This document shows, piece by piece, positions 47,601 to 59,505 of a stretch of DNA of 64,000 nt. A program made the position numbers and the translations under genes. The stretch lies in assembly GCA_028023455.1 (NCBI GenBank), contig JAQFVV010006352.1:2252204-2316203 (forward strand). The letters are read 5' to 3'. A model generated the notes under the pieces. It saw only the letters and a list, made by a program, of their open reading frames with translations. It was not told where the DNA came from and did no database searches. Origin of the DNA: Epiperipatus broadwayi. Lineage: Eukaryota; Onychophora; Udeonychophora; Euonychophora; Peripatidae. Each line of letters opens with the position of its first letter. Within the stretch, counting starts at the first letter, position 1.

Positions 47601-49190
47601 CAGTTTTTACTTTCTACCTATTATTCTTAAATATAAAATGGCTAACTTATATATTCTACACATTTGATATTTGGATGCTTTTAGCACTTTTGATTATAAC
47701 ATTGTTCGTATTTGTGATATATCAAGATTCCTTTATTTTTCACTTATAGTAATGAATGAAGTAACTTGTCAAAAAAAATCATGAATATCTGGACACATGC
47801 AAATGCAGAATTATACAACTGATGAAATATTTGAAGAGCAATAAAAGAAAACATCCTAGATATTGGTCAGTCATTGTTCAACTGATGGCATTTTGGAAAA
47901 GAATGGTCATGCTGATGATTAAAAAAATGTAGATATAGATTAGTGCATACTTTTATATGTATGTGAATAAAGTTAGTGATGATGAAGTAGTAAAAATAAA
48001 ACTGTTTAAATGATAATGATGCAGTAATGATATAATGATTATTTAAAATGCAAAATTAAAAAGTATTAGTAACAACAATGATTCCAATAATTGGAATGAA
48101 AACAGAGGGTGCATTATTTATATAACTATATTACCATGGCTAAATGATAAAAAAAACATTTTTAGTTATGGTATATGTATATTTTTAACTATATACTTAT
48201 GACATTCTTATTCATTCATTATAAAAGTATCAAATAAACAACAGATATATAATATGATAATAAAAAGTCTTCCTTAATAACATTATTTATTATTATACCT
48301 AAATGACTGGCAATATCTTGGAAAAAACTTAAAGACTTAGATATGAAAGTAAATTACAAAGTGCAATACATAGCCAATAAAACAGAAATCCATCATGTCT
48401 AACATTAGTTAACAAACACACAACTAATCAATATAATGTATTTCAACTTAATTAAATAACATTCAACATGTAAAATAAAGTTAAGGATTTATATTAGCCA
48501 TTTTTCTTATTGTTATCCTTTTCTTTGTTTAATATCTGCAAATTATTTTGAAATATTTTAAAATATTTTCTTTTTTTGAGATAATATAATCGTAAAATGC
48601 ATGGAAATAAGAAGATAATATCCATGCAAATAGAAAGCAATTTTTAATCTTTGATATTACCAAAAAATATCAAATAATATTAATTATCTGAAGCTAAATA
48701 AGTTTTTTTTTATAAAACCTATAATAGCTATTTGTTTGAGTTTTTTGTTAAAGTAAAAAGTATCCTCTTTTACTTCAAACTCAAGTTCGAGGATATTTGC
48801 ACAATGAAAAAAAAATTATTCTTTCACATTCTCACACCTATGAAAATTACTTTCTAGGTTTAAATTCATATAAAGCCTTAATTCAAACTAAAAAAGAGCT
48901 ATTACAAGTTTAATGAAAAATTGGTTTAATGCCAAGAATTAATTTATTGGTAACAATCAATGTTAAAAGTTATTTTTTATTTACATGGATATTAGCTCCC
49001 CATTCTTTATTATAATAACAATCCATGGAAATTTTTAATTCATCATATACAACTCTCTGGAGAAGTTTAAAATATTATTTGCAGAATGTCAATAAAGATA
49101 TTATTCATTCACTTTCTCAACCTATAAAAATAGCTTTCTGAGCTCAAATCTATATATATATATGTTAAAACGAAGATTTGCACAGGTTAA
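44606..49190. other. A/T-rich intergenic sequence
   Basis: No gene, RNA gene or element boundary was recognised on either strand in this long stretch. Confidence 0.4.
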
Positions 49191-49239
49191 ATATATAAAA
49201 TACATATTTTGTGGATTCATCCGTGTTAAAAACTTTTAA

Positions 49240-49275
49240 TATCAATATACTGACGTTTCGACTTGGTCACATATA
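49240..49275 (-). ncRNA. Half hammerhead-like motif next to (TA)n
   Basis: On the minus strand GTGACCAAGTC is followed by GAAACGTC and AGTATATTG. GAAAC-GUC with the palindrome ACGT is the stem III / cleavage-site half of hammerheads of Penelope-like elements. The CTGATGA half is replaced by a (TA)n run at 49271-49290. Confidence 0.35.
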
Positions 49276-49289
49276 TATATATATATATA

Positions 49290-49980
49290 GGGTTTTTCTT
49301 TTGTTTGATCATTCTTATTCTAGGTCTAGATTATTCTATTCTAGTGTTAGTCTTCTGCCAGTAGCCAAGTAGCCTGCAAGGTTTTTTTTTTGAAGTTAAG
49401 ATTTTGTCTTCCAGTAGACTGAATGTAGTCAAATATATTGAATTTAAAGTGTTCTCTGAAAAGTTTAATTTGGTGAAAGTTTAAGAATCTCAGAGAACTG
49501 CACATCCAACTTTTAACAGAAATCTTAAAACGACCAAGTAGACCCAACAAGAAGGCTGTTTTCCTTTTGGAAATGGCCATCCACTGTACAACAATGCCAT
49601 CTGATGCCTTCACTTAAGAAGCCCTAAAAATGCCTGCTACTAAAAATGTGAAATGTGAACTGAAATTTGCTGCCAAATTCTTATCATCAATCTGGAAAAG
49701 TCTGCACCTGAAATTGCCTTTACATACCTACTTCTGATGAGGTAACCCAAATTAACCTAAGAGCTCTTGTGATATCATATTCCTTCTAAGCTATAGCTAA
49801 TTTCATTTGTTTCTATTTGTTTTATCTTATAATTCAGTTCTTGTTTCTTTAAATTCTGTAACTTAATTAGTGTACTGTATCTCTATACTTGGGTTAATAT
49901 TTTGCATTTATTCATCTGTTTTTCTTTTATTATGATGGTGTGCCAGCATAGCCGTCTACTGAAAGAATTACTCCCTTTTT
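49290..49980. other. Less A/T-rich repeat-like block, unclassified
   Basis: Base composition is clearly different from the flanks, and a string GTGCCAGCATAGCCG near 49941 has the look of a retroelement tail. The minus frame 49347-49613 shows no domain. I treat it as an old repeat. Confidence 0.35.
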
Positions 49981-50500
49981 TTATTTAAATCAAGACGCCG
50001 CCATTAACGCATTTTAAATTATAAATTTTATCCTATTCTATTATCTCATTAAATCACTCGTCCGAGGGCTATCTTACTATTATTTAACTATTTAATATAT
50101 TTGCAGTTAAAATCCACATGTTTATTGGTTTTAACATAATATGAGAATATGTACTAATTACCCTGTAGACATTCGGATTAAAACTTTGATTTCATTAAAA
50201 AAAACTTTTGTTAATTAAAAATTTCCCTAAGTTGACATCTGCTATATTTCTAAATAAGTCACTAGAACATATTAATTAAACTATTGTTTTCTTGGCAACC
50301 CTCCTGTATTTTTAACGGAAAATATGTGGCGTGATTTTAGAAATCTAAAAACAAAATTATTTTACTTTTAAACTGTAAAATGTTTTAATCTATTTACCGG
50401 GAAATATTACCTTATTAAAGTTATTTTCTATTTACATGGGTATTATTTCATCATTTCCATTCTTTATTATGATAACAATCAATGGAATTTTTTTAATTCA

Positions 50501-50700
<200 letters not shown>

Positions 50701-50902
50701 AAAAAAAAAAGATAATTACACAAAGATAAATATTTTTTCTTTAATATATATATATATTTATTTTTAAATAAATTGTTTATTATATATATGTAAATATCAC
50801 AAATGAACTTGACATAAAATTTATAAAATAATTATCTAAAGTTAATATTATTTGTTTTAAATATTTCAATTGGCAGATTTAAACTTAAAGTTATAAATTT
50901 TA

Positions 50903-51148
50903 TTAAGAAAATATTCCTGTATCAATTAAATTCATATATTCTATTAATATACTTTCTCTAATATTGGAAATTTTCAGTGTCAAAATCTTATTGCTGATGT
51001 ACGCTAATTTATCAGTAAGATCATGTATTGTAATGAGAGATAATAGAAAGTTATTCTTCCAGAAATGTGTAGACTGCTTGTTAAAATATTTTATATCCTC
51101 TTGCTTAAGATAATTTTGACATAATGATTCACTCAATGAATATCTCTT
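50903..51148 (-). CDS. Uncharacterised open frame, possible terminal exon
   Basis: About 80 codons are open on the minus strand and end at a natural stop after LIDTGIFS. The frame starts with a TGA immediately upstream, at the edge of the hairpin repeat 51150-51258, and has no ATG at its start (SESLCQNYLKQEDIKYFNK is the N-terminal readable part). Composition is more balanced than the random A/T frames around it. No family was recognised. It could be the last exon of the gene that owns the 98-nt exon at 53487-53584, but no good acceptor was found, so coding status is doubtful. Confidence 0.25.
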   Translation of the reverse strand, partial: KRYSLSESLCQNYLKQEDIKYFNKQSTHFWKNNFLLSLITIHDLTDKLAYISNKILTLKISNIRESILIEYMNLIDTGIFS

Positions 51149-51149
51149 A

Positions 51150-51258
51150 CTGCTTCAGGCCATATTCACGTTAGCTGCTAATATAACGTTATATTTTCTC
51201 TTTCAAAAATATAATGTTATATTAGCAGCTAACGTGAATATGGCCTGAAGCAATATTT
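51150..51258. mobile_element. Near-perfect hairpin MITE-like element
   Basis: CTGCTTCAGGCCATATTCAC...TAATATAACGTTATATT is mirrored by AATGTTATATTAGC...GTGAATATGGCCTGAAGCA around a centre near 51203. TA dinucleotides flank both ends, as in TA-targeting transposons. The very high arm identity suggests recent origin or homogenisation. Confidence 0.75.
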
Positions 51259-51539
51259 AGATTTTTAGCTTCTATGTAAATAACCTATTTATACTAATGA
51301 GTAAATAATAATAATTGATTTATATTTACATATAAAAATATTGCTATATATATTCAAAAAATTTAAACTTTTAAATCCTATTTTGTTATATATAACAGAA
51401 ATAAATAATCTTTTAGATTTTTAAAATAAAAAATGAAGTTTTTATAAACTGAAAATAATCTTTCTAATGATAATGTATAATCTTTTTGTTTTGATTGCAT
51501 CTCATTTTTTAATATAGAAACAGAAAACCAATAACTCAG

Positions 51540-51685
51540 CACAAGACTGAAAATGGCGATAGTTGTACATCACATCATGAATAAAAATAAAGTGGCTAAC
51601 AGGTTTCTGTGGGCATAATTGCTGAAAGATACTTGACTTTGTTTAAGGAGAAGCCACAATACATCACATCACATTGAATCTGATT
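51540..51685 (+). mobile_element. LINE 3' tail, copy 4
   Basis: AGTGGCTAACAGGTTTCTGTG, then TAAGGAGAAGCCACAATACA and TCACATCACATTG match the 3' end of the LINE copies at 3110, 6010 and 17605. 5'-truncated to the last ~110 bp. Confidence 0.8.
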
Positions 51686-52790
51686 TCTTACCAGTTTACA
51701 AATGAACGCTAGCAGTAATGATTAAAATATGTATGAAAAATGTAAAATTAAATACTGTAGTAATAAAAAAAGGAAATAAAGTTTGTTTTGTATTAATTTT
51801 TTTCAAATATTTGAAATTTTTTTATTAGTCATACTTTATTTGCTTATTTTTGTACTGTGAATTTTAAAGTAATTTTTTCTTGTTGCTTTGCTTTTATGCG
51901 AATTCTGAAATTTACAGCACCTATCCCCTATTTTTCAAAGTAAATTAAGTCTATTTTTGTGCGATTTTTTTTAATGTGGGTTTTCTGTGGAACCTATCCA
52001 CCACATAAAATGAGACCCAGGTGTATATATATATATTTGTGTGTGTATACATATATATGAGACCCAGGTGTATATATATATATTTGTGTGTGTATACATT
52101 CATACAAACATCTTAGTTTATATTTTAAATATTTGCAATTGATGATGTTGATATTTAAAATATTGGCATATGAAATTACTGAATGTATTTACATTGTAAA
52201 TTTGTTTTTAAATTTATTTGCAATATAATTTTATTATTTATTATTGATTTATTTAGATTTTAACTGGAAAACATATGTTAGTTGTAATTTTTTTGTGTTC
52301 AAAGTTTGATATTTGAAAATTGACAGTTGTTATAACAATAGGATTTTCATTAGTAGGTCATGAAGGACTAACCTAAACACTATAGTAACAAGGAATATTA
52401 TTGACCATCACCATTAATAATAAGAACCAAAATTTACTGCTGTTAATATATTTATTTATTCGAGTAATCACAAAACTTTATTTGTTTCAATTTCATTAAA
52501 AATGGCAGAGTAAACAGGAAGCTGTGGTCTAGGGGATTTGGATCCCTCTACTTTATCCTGCTCTATAATTATCATCAATTAGGAGGGAGTCAAATTATTA
52601 TCAAGCATGTATTTGAATGGGGATCAACCTGCAAATGAATAGCTATTTTATCTAATAAATCAATATAAGGATTACCTAAACTTTTGACATCATAATGTCA
52701 CATCCAATTGATCCATCTCAGCATAAGTAGGAGAAAATAATACTTCAAAAAAATCAATTGCAAGTGGTTTTTAACTTTATGTGTTTCTCA
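51686..52790. other. A/T-rich sequence without recognised genes
   Basis: Only the tandem duplication at 52012-52106 stands out. A less A/T-rich patch near 52500-52600 has no open frame of note. Confidence 0.4.
52012..52106. repeat. Tandem duplication, ~47-bp unit x2
   Basis: GAGACCCAGGTGTATATATA...TTGTGTGTGTATACAT occurs twice in succession. Confidence 0.88.
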
Positions 52791-52799
52791 TTTAAAATT

Positions 52800-53180
52800 G
52801 TCATACATAAGACTCCATAAATAATGATCGATTTTCAAAATGAAAAAAAATTGCACATCCACATGTTTTTATGGTTTTAACTACAATTACAACAATGTTA
52901 AAATATGGCAAATTAAAAAAAATAACAACAAAAGAAAAATAAAAGATGCTAATATACAAATACAAACATAACTTAATTAACAGGCAGAAAATAAACATTA
53001 AGATCACAGAATTGTGGGAAGGTTAGCCTTTCAAAGTGTTAGTTGACAAAGACTACAAGGATAGTCTAAAGCACTACTAAGTGGTTAAATTTTTTAAAAT
53101 ATATCTGATTACTCTATTTATAAATATTTTATTATATAATTACATATATTGCTTTGAAGAAGTACAGACATCGAATTATA
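52800..53180 (+). mobile_element. Penelope-like element remnant (C-terminus and 3' tail)
   Basis: In a plus frame FYGFNYNYNNV is followed by a decayed Lys/Asn-rich stretch, matching IYGFNFNYNNVKI at the end of the GIY-YIG frame at 8733-9262. The following tail (AAACATTAAGATCACAGAATT, GTTGACAAAGACTACAAG) matches the tail at 8560-8732 and the palindrome at 10.03-10.35 kb. TTTGAAGAAGTACAGACATC at 53154 recurs at 9248. Confidence 0.75.
53039..53080 (+). ncRNA. Hammerhead-like motif in Penelope-like tail
   Basis: TTAG (53039-53042) pairs with CTAA (53077-53080) as stem I. The core reads TTGACAA (53043-53049). Stem II GACTA/TAGTC (53051-53055 / 53062-53066) is perfect. T replaces the invariant G before AAA (53067-53070). 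AGCACT and A give a CUA cleavage triplet. Several core changes predict inactivity, but the architecture is clear when compared with the copies at 8.6 and 10.27 kb. Confidence 0.45.
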
Positions 53181-53486
53181 ATATTATTACATATATATAA
53201 ATATGCAAAGATGAACTTTATAATATACAAAAATGAATTGCCCTCTAGATATGCCTCACAAAAAAAAATACAATGAGAAAATATTTGTTTTTTACAGTAA
53301 TCCAGGACTTTTTTTATAAAAAAAAGTCAGAGAAAGAGTTGTAGGCCAATATAACTTTTGATATAAAATGTTGGAATGCAATAAAGAATGGAAATTTTGT
53401 TATTGTTAAGATGGATCTGGAATCTATCAGCTAGAGCACAATTCAATATTTAATGTTTTATATTTATTTACATTAATAATACTTAC

Positions 53487-53584
53487 TTCTAATGGATGGT
53501 CTATCATAGATTTATAACAGGAAATATAATGAATTTTTGGATGCAAATATTTGCAATCAACTGGTTTAGTTTGTTGCCAATAAC
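53487..53584 (-). CDS. Candidate internal exon of an unidentified gene
   Basis: On the minus strand a 98-nt segment is bounded by TCTTTTCAG (acceptor, 53593-53585) and GTAAGT (donor, 53486-53481), both close to consensus. Of the three frames only one is open and it spans the whole exon: two leading bases, then YWQQTKPVDCKYLHPKIHY and ISCYKSMIDHPLE, ending in phase 0. Three Cys and balanced composition support coding. Adjacent exons were not located, and I do not recognise the family (an extracellular Cys-rich module is one possibility). Confidence 0.5.
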
Positions 53585-54139
53585 CTGAAAAGATTAATTA
53601 TCAAATAATGCATTTTTAAACAGAAGACATTAGAAAAACAATAATTTATAATATATTTAGCTTATTTTTCAGAAATATTTTTACAAAAAGCAAAGATTTC
53701 ATGATCTTTATAGACTTTTGGACAATGGATATTTTCCGTTGCCTTTAACGACATATACAAAATTTAAAAGTTCATAATTTTTAATATATTTATTTTTGTA
53801 TCATCATCTGAAATCCATGTAGGTTTTAAACTCAAATGTAAGGCTTACAATATTTAAAGTACTTCAAACATATGATGCATCCTCCCTAAACTACACTGTA
53901 CATGAGTAGCAAATATTTACTCATTAATACATATGAAAATGTAAATTTTATAAAGATTTTAAAGTTCTAAATACTTATTAAATATCAATAGTTGAATTTT
54001 TAATATAAATAATTGTGATATAATTTTTTATCTACTTTTATTTTTGTAGTGAATTAGTTTTCTTTTTCAAAACATATATATATATATATTAAAAAAAAGA
54101 TGTAACTTAGCAAATATCAGATAAACAAAATTTGGTACA

Positions 54140-55400
54140 TACGTAGTGTGCCTGCTGAAAAACTTGCTATTTATTTTATTTAAAATTATTTATTATCAGA
54201 GGCTTCCTATACATGGTATAAACAATATGGCTGACTCTAACTTATTGTATTTAATATTTATGTTTTTTATTTATTAAAATGATAAAAAACACAAAAGTTC
54301 AAAGGGTTGTAATTAAAACTATTTTTAATGAAAATGCAGTGAAAAAAATAAAAATAAATCATAATTAAGTAAACAAACAATGTTTTGGAGTCTTCTAACC
54401 ATATTCCTGTGCAAACAGATAGGAGCTTAGAAATGTTACCACATGACACTGCCATTGCATCTCCATTCACACATAAAGTGTAATATCATGCTCTTATCAC
54501 ATACTTTTGAGGCAGGCACTACCCTGAGATTTTGAAAATTATCCATTGCATCTTGTTCTGTCAATGAAAGATTTCAAATTTTAATTATACTTCCAAAAAT
54601 GTATGGTAAAAAAGAAATGGTTAAAAAATAACCCTGTAATAATAATGTCTATAAAAATAGTATTAATTTTAACCACACAGCATCTGTTTACCTTGTGATT
54701 TCATTTGGACATTATATTGCAAATGGAATTTATTAAAAAATGTATTCAATTTTTTTAAAATTAACATTCAATTTACAATATGTTTGTTAATATTTTTTAA
54801 AGTTAACAAGCTATACATGTCAAAAAATAAATGTGAAAATGACATGAACAGACAACAAATGTTAAAATTAACATTATTTTTTTGCTGCTATTCATTAACA
54901 TGTGGTTATTTTTAACATTACTTTATTTCCTTATCATTTTTGAAATATAATTTAATTTGAAATGTTTCATTGAGAGAATAAGATTCAGTGAACTATTTTG
55001 AAAATTGCAAGATAGTTGCCCAACTGAAAAGTATGTGATATGGGGATGATATTAAACTTTATGTGTGAATGGAGATGCAATGGCAGTTTTATGTGTTATC
55101 ATGTTCTAAGCACACATCTGTTTGCAAAGAAATATTATTGGAAGGCTCCAAAACATCATTTGTTTGATTAATCATGTTTATTTTTAATTTCTTTACTGCA
55201 TTTATATTAAAAAAGTTTTTAATTAAACCCCTTTGAACTTTGGTGTTGCTTTATAATTTTAATAAATAAAAAACAAATATATCAAATATGATAATTTAGA
55301 GTTATCCATATTATTTATATCATGTGTTGGAAGCCCGTGAAAATGGATAATTTAAAATAAAACAGATGGTAAGCTTTCTGACAGACAAACTATATAAATA
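54140..55400. repeat. Large foldback repeat, about 1.26 kb
   Basis: Left-arm blocks CAGAGGCTTCCTATACATGG, AGTTCAAAGGGTTGTAATTA, TTTTGGAGTCTTCTAACCAT, GCCATTGCATCTCCATTCAC and ATCACATACTTTTGAGGCAG are mirrored in reverse order by the right arm (54960-55345). The arms pair over about 450-500 bp with an A/T-rich spacer near 54650-54890. The minus frame 54267-54470 is within an arm and is not a gene. Confidence 0.8.
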
Positions 55401-57350
55401 GCTAAAATTTCTACCTAGAGTTAAAAAATATTATGTTTAGATTATATACTTTTTATAGAAGTTTTAAAAATATGTACTTAATGATAGAGTGAGCTATTTT
55501 CATAATTATATATATATATTGTGGTATACACATATAATTATTTGTTATTTTTATTTAGTTTATAGATAATTAAATAAAGAAAACAATTCAATGTCATATA
55601 TGTGTAATAAAATGTTTATTTTACATTTCAATAAATCTGGACTACATGAATCATTTAGTTATTAAATTAAAAAAAATTGTTAAATTATATCAGATTACAA
55701 CAATGCTTTACTAAAATTTAAAAAAAAAGAACCCACATGTTCAACATTAGTGAATAAAATATAGACTGTGTTGTTTATGTTAATATAAAGACAGAAAATG
55801 ATTTCAGAAAAAAAACATACATTTTTTCCTTTAACAGTTTTGTAATTTAAGCTTCCCTTATTCAATAAATACATCCTGGACTAGCAGTAAAGAAAATGGA
55901 TTGTGATTAGAGAGCTATGTAAGGGACAGGAACAAAGATTCTCTCCATTTAATGTCTATTGTTTAAATGGAATGATTAACAATAATCTACTATGCTGACT
56001 ACTATTAAATTTAAGACTGCAAAATCTATTTATATTGTAGTATTGACAAATAAAAATAATTGGGTAACATTTAAGGATTAAAATGTCTATGAAACTTTAC
56101 ATATGTGTGTGCTAGCACAAAGATACCAAAGGAAATGCTGCAAGATAAGAAAGTTAAACTGAAGTTTTTTATATATTTAAATTAACAGACACTTAGAGAA
56201 AAAAAATACTTATTTACAGCAATTGAAATTATATGAATATTTATAAATATTTATAAAATATTTCTTCTAAATTAAAAGTATTAACTGCAATGCAGTCTGT
56301 TTAGTCATTTTATAACTTATATAACAAAAAATCAAATAAAGTAAAAGATCAATTACAATATAAATAGTATTTACATAACTTGGTTTCATTTGTATATAAC
56401 TTTTATAAAATTATTACTTGACTTTTTATTCCTTTTAAAGATAATACCATTAAAACTTTCTGTATATTTTTACTTGAAGAAAGCAATAAATCTATAGTTA
56501 ACCCTTTCTTGAATATATGCATTTATAATTTTAATTATAAATTATGTATCATATTTAAATATATTATAGTGAGGGGGAACTATAAATGAATTATAAATAT
56601 ACATCATATCCATGTTAATTACTTCAATAAATTATTTATTTTAATCACTATAAATAAATTAATGTTTGTCTTAACAAATTCATATTGTTGTTATTAACCT
56701 AGATATTTTGATTTATTATTGCATGAAATATACAATTATTTCATCTCGTGCTAAAGTACATTCCAGGTGATATGTCACTATCAAGTAAAACATTATTTAA
56801 TAAATCTTATTGTTTTTCCAATCAAGAACATGCATATGAACTCATTGGTGTTCTTTACAGATTATGAGTCCATTGTACATGTAGATGTAAACTATTATAA
56901 AGCCATTTGCAATCAATTTATTTATTTATTTTTTAAATTTTAATTGTCTGATTATGACATTTACTCAGCATATTTATCTTATCCAAATATGTAATATATA
57001 AGGGGATACAACCACATGATTCATACTTATATTTATTGATAGTTGCCTAAATATGTAATGCATTTAGTTTACAGATCAACGCTGCTCATTTATATTTTCA
57101 GTACATTTGAGGTTACCCAATCTGAGGGCATTTACTGATAGCCAGTTCCATTTATGATATTTTTTGTCTAGCATGATGAGCAATCTATTATTATTTTATA
57201 TTATCATTTATAAATCTTGGCTTTTCAAAAGGATATATTCTATTTACAAGATTTTATTGAATATACAAGCTATTCAAAACAGTCAGATTCATTTTATTTT
57301 TATATTTTCATTTTATTTTATTCATTATTAGAATATGAATTGCCTTTACA
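55401..57350. other. A/T-rich intergenic sequence
   Basis: No supported gene. A less A/T-biased patch at 57060-57180 has a ~36-codon open minus frame (containing MLDKKYHKWNWLSVNALRL) without recognisable splice sites. Confidence 0.35.
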
Positions 57351-57354
57351 ATTC

Positions 57355-57356
57355 AT

Positions 57357-57396
<40 letters not shown>

Positions 57397-57407
57397 TGTG
57401 TATGTAT

Positions 57408-57443
<36 letters not shown>

Positions 57444-57450
57444 TGTGTGT
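57355..57450. repeat. (CA)n(TA)n compound microsatellite, duplicated
   Basis: CACACACA followed by TATATATA and TTGTGTATG is repeated twice. Confidence 0.95.
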
Positions 57451-57883
57451 GTAATGACAAAATATGTGTAATGAAAGAAATAAACAATTTTATTTAATAA
57501 TTACATTTCTATTCAAATTTATTTCAAGAATTTTTGAAAATATTAAATCATATTTTTTAAACACTTTTTATATTTTTGTTATATTAAACTTATTGATTGA
57601 ATTTTAATGTCTATGCATATGAAGGATGTCTAAATCCTTTTTCTGTTTTACTTTAATAAATGAATAATTGCTCTGTATACTTTAGTTAAAAGTAGAAATA
57701 TACCATCTGCAATTCAAGATCCAAGAACTGAGGCTCCAAATGTTATTTATGTTTCTCAAACTTTTTATAAAATTCCAAATGAAAAAGAAATCATTCAATT
57801 ATTATTACTATATGTATCTATAACAGGAGTTATGTTATAATAGGATGATTTTTTTTTATGTTTATTGAATTAATTTTTAGAAT

Positions 57884-58072
<189 letters not shown>

Positions 58073-58344
58073 CAATTTTTTGAAAAATAAATAAAAGTAT
58101 AATCATGTTTGTTTAGCTTTTTTAAAAAGCATTTATAAAATTAATATAGATTTTGTCATTTAAAGTTTATACATTTTTTACATTAACTTAATATTTTCAT
58201 TTAAATATTTCTTTTTTATATACTACTATTTTCACAAACTCATGTTAATATTTGTTATAGGATATAGATGCAGAAATAATTTTAAAGTTTAGAATATATC
58301 CGATGCATATACTAATATACATTATTACAATTTTGTGTAAATGA

Positions 58345-58468
58345 ATAACACTAACTTTGAATATATATATTCAATGGACCATTAGTAAGAATGGATTTCC
58401 ATTCTTGTTATTAAAAGAAGAGAAGGTTGCTCTGACAGCAGTGAGAAATATTGATTACTATCCTTATG
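58345..58468 (+). CDS. Candidate exon of an unidentified gene
   Basis: A plus-strand frame reads QWTISKNGFPFLLLKEEKV followed by ALTAVRNIDYYPY and stops being plausible at a strong donor (TATG|GTGAGT, donor at 58469). The other two frames are closed. The composition is coding-like. The acceptor is unclear: AG at 58384-58385 or 58388-58389 lacks a pyrimidine tract. No family is recognised, and the frame stays open for 18 more codons past the donor, so this may be an old element fragment instead. Confidence 0.3.
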
Positions 58469-58544
58469 GTGAGTGTTTATGTGATTACTGGTGGTTTCTA
58501 ATGGTTACTAATTATCCCAATTAGCTTTAGGCATTATTTTACTT

Positions 58545-58616
58545 ATTATTTAAATTATATATATATATTCAACTGGAAATTATTATTTAAATTATATATA
58601 TATATTCAACTGGAAA
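58545..58616. repeat. Tandem duplication, ~35-bp unit x2
   Basis: TTATTATTTAAATTATATAT...TTCAACTGGAAA occurs twice in succession. Confidence 0.88.
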
Positions 58617-59054
58617 TATTTATTTGAGATGCATTTCAGATAGTTAGCAAAGAAAAAACTAATTGAATACTATCATTAACATTAGCTAGATGCTACAAAC
58701 TAAAGCTTTAATCATATTTATTTAAATTCTACATAGTTATATACACACATAATTTCAGATATAAAATAATTACTTAGATTTTAGTAGAATAGTTATTTTT
58801 TAGTTGAGGTGATAATGTTTTTGTGTATGTGTTTGTCTTTTTTTTTTTAAAGTTTAATCATTGTTTAAGTAAAAAAGATAAACATTTACTCAAATAGTTT
58901 TAAGATTTGAAATACAGGTATCCTTATATCTGGAACTTAATTGTAAATATAGGGAATTTGAACTCAGACTTTCAAGCAACCTTGAACTGTCCATACTATC
59001 TCATACTACTGATACACTTGACAACACATATGTAGAAAAAATAAATAATTCCCA

Positions 59055-59102
59055 ATATTCATATTTTGTGCTGAACCAGTACTCATCAGATGGTCCAGAT
59101 TA
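59055..59102 (-). ncRNA. Hammerhead-like motif
   Basis: On the minus strand CTGATGA is followed by GTACTG-GTT-CAGCAC (hairpin with one A-C mismatch), then AAAA where GAAA is expected, then AATAT-GA-ATATT as a possible stem III, and TGGG opposite ACCA as a possible stem I. The G of the GAAA box is changed. Plausible ribozyme relic shared with 24742-24785. Confidence 0.4.
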
Positions 59103-59112
59103 TCATCTCCCA

Positions 59113-59113
<1 letters not shown>

Positions 59114-59196
<83 letters not shown>
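59114..59196. repeat. (TA)n microsatellite
   Basis: About 80 bp of AT dinucleotides. Confidence 0.95.
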
Positions 59197-59198
<2 letters not shown>

Positions 59199-59505
59199 CA
59201 GTGCTCAGTTTAAATTAAGATAGCAAATCTTTATACTTTAATGGTCAGGATTCTATATACTCCAACCACTAACTCTTTAGCCATACATACCATTGAAAAT
59301 CTGGTGATAGAATGCCCAAATCCCATGCTGATTCCAATATTGTTATTATGCCCATGGAGTGAGCTGAATGCAGGCTTAATATGTAAGATTTGAAATACAG
59401 GCATTCTTATGCCTGAAACTTAATTATAAATATAGGAAATTTGAACTCATACTTTCAAGCCACCTTCAATATCTCATACTAATGATACACATGACATCTC
59501 ACAAA

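Larger units (their letters stand above)
58903..59505. repeat. ~115-bp direct repeats flanking a hammerhead-like motif and (TA)n
   Basis: TAAGATTTGAAATACAGG and the following sequence to ATGATACAC-like occur at 58903-59020 and again at 59385-59490. Between them lie TGCTGAACCAGTACTCATCA (shared with 24750) and an 83-bp (TA)n. The layout (repeat, ribozyme-like motif, repeat) resembles the duplicated termini of Penelope-like elements. Confidence 0.6.

Noticed and set aside
54267-54470. Minus frame MNGDAMAVSCGNISKLL
   Set aside because: It lies wholly within one arm of a foldback repeat and has no domain.
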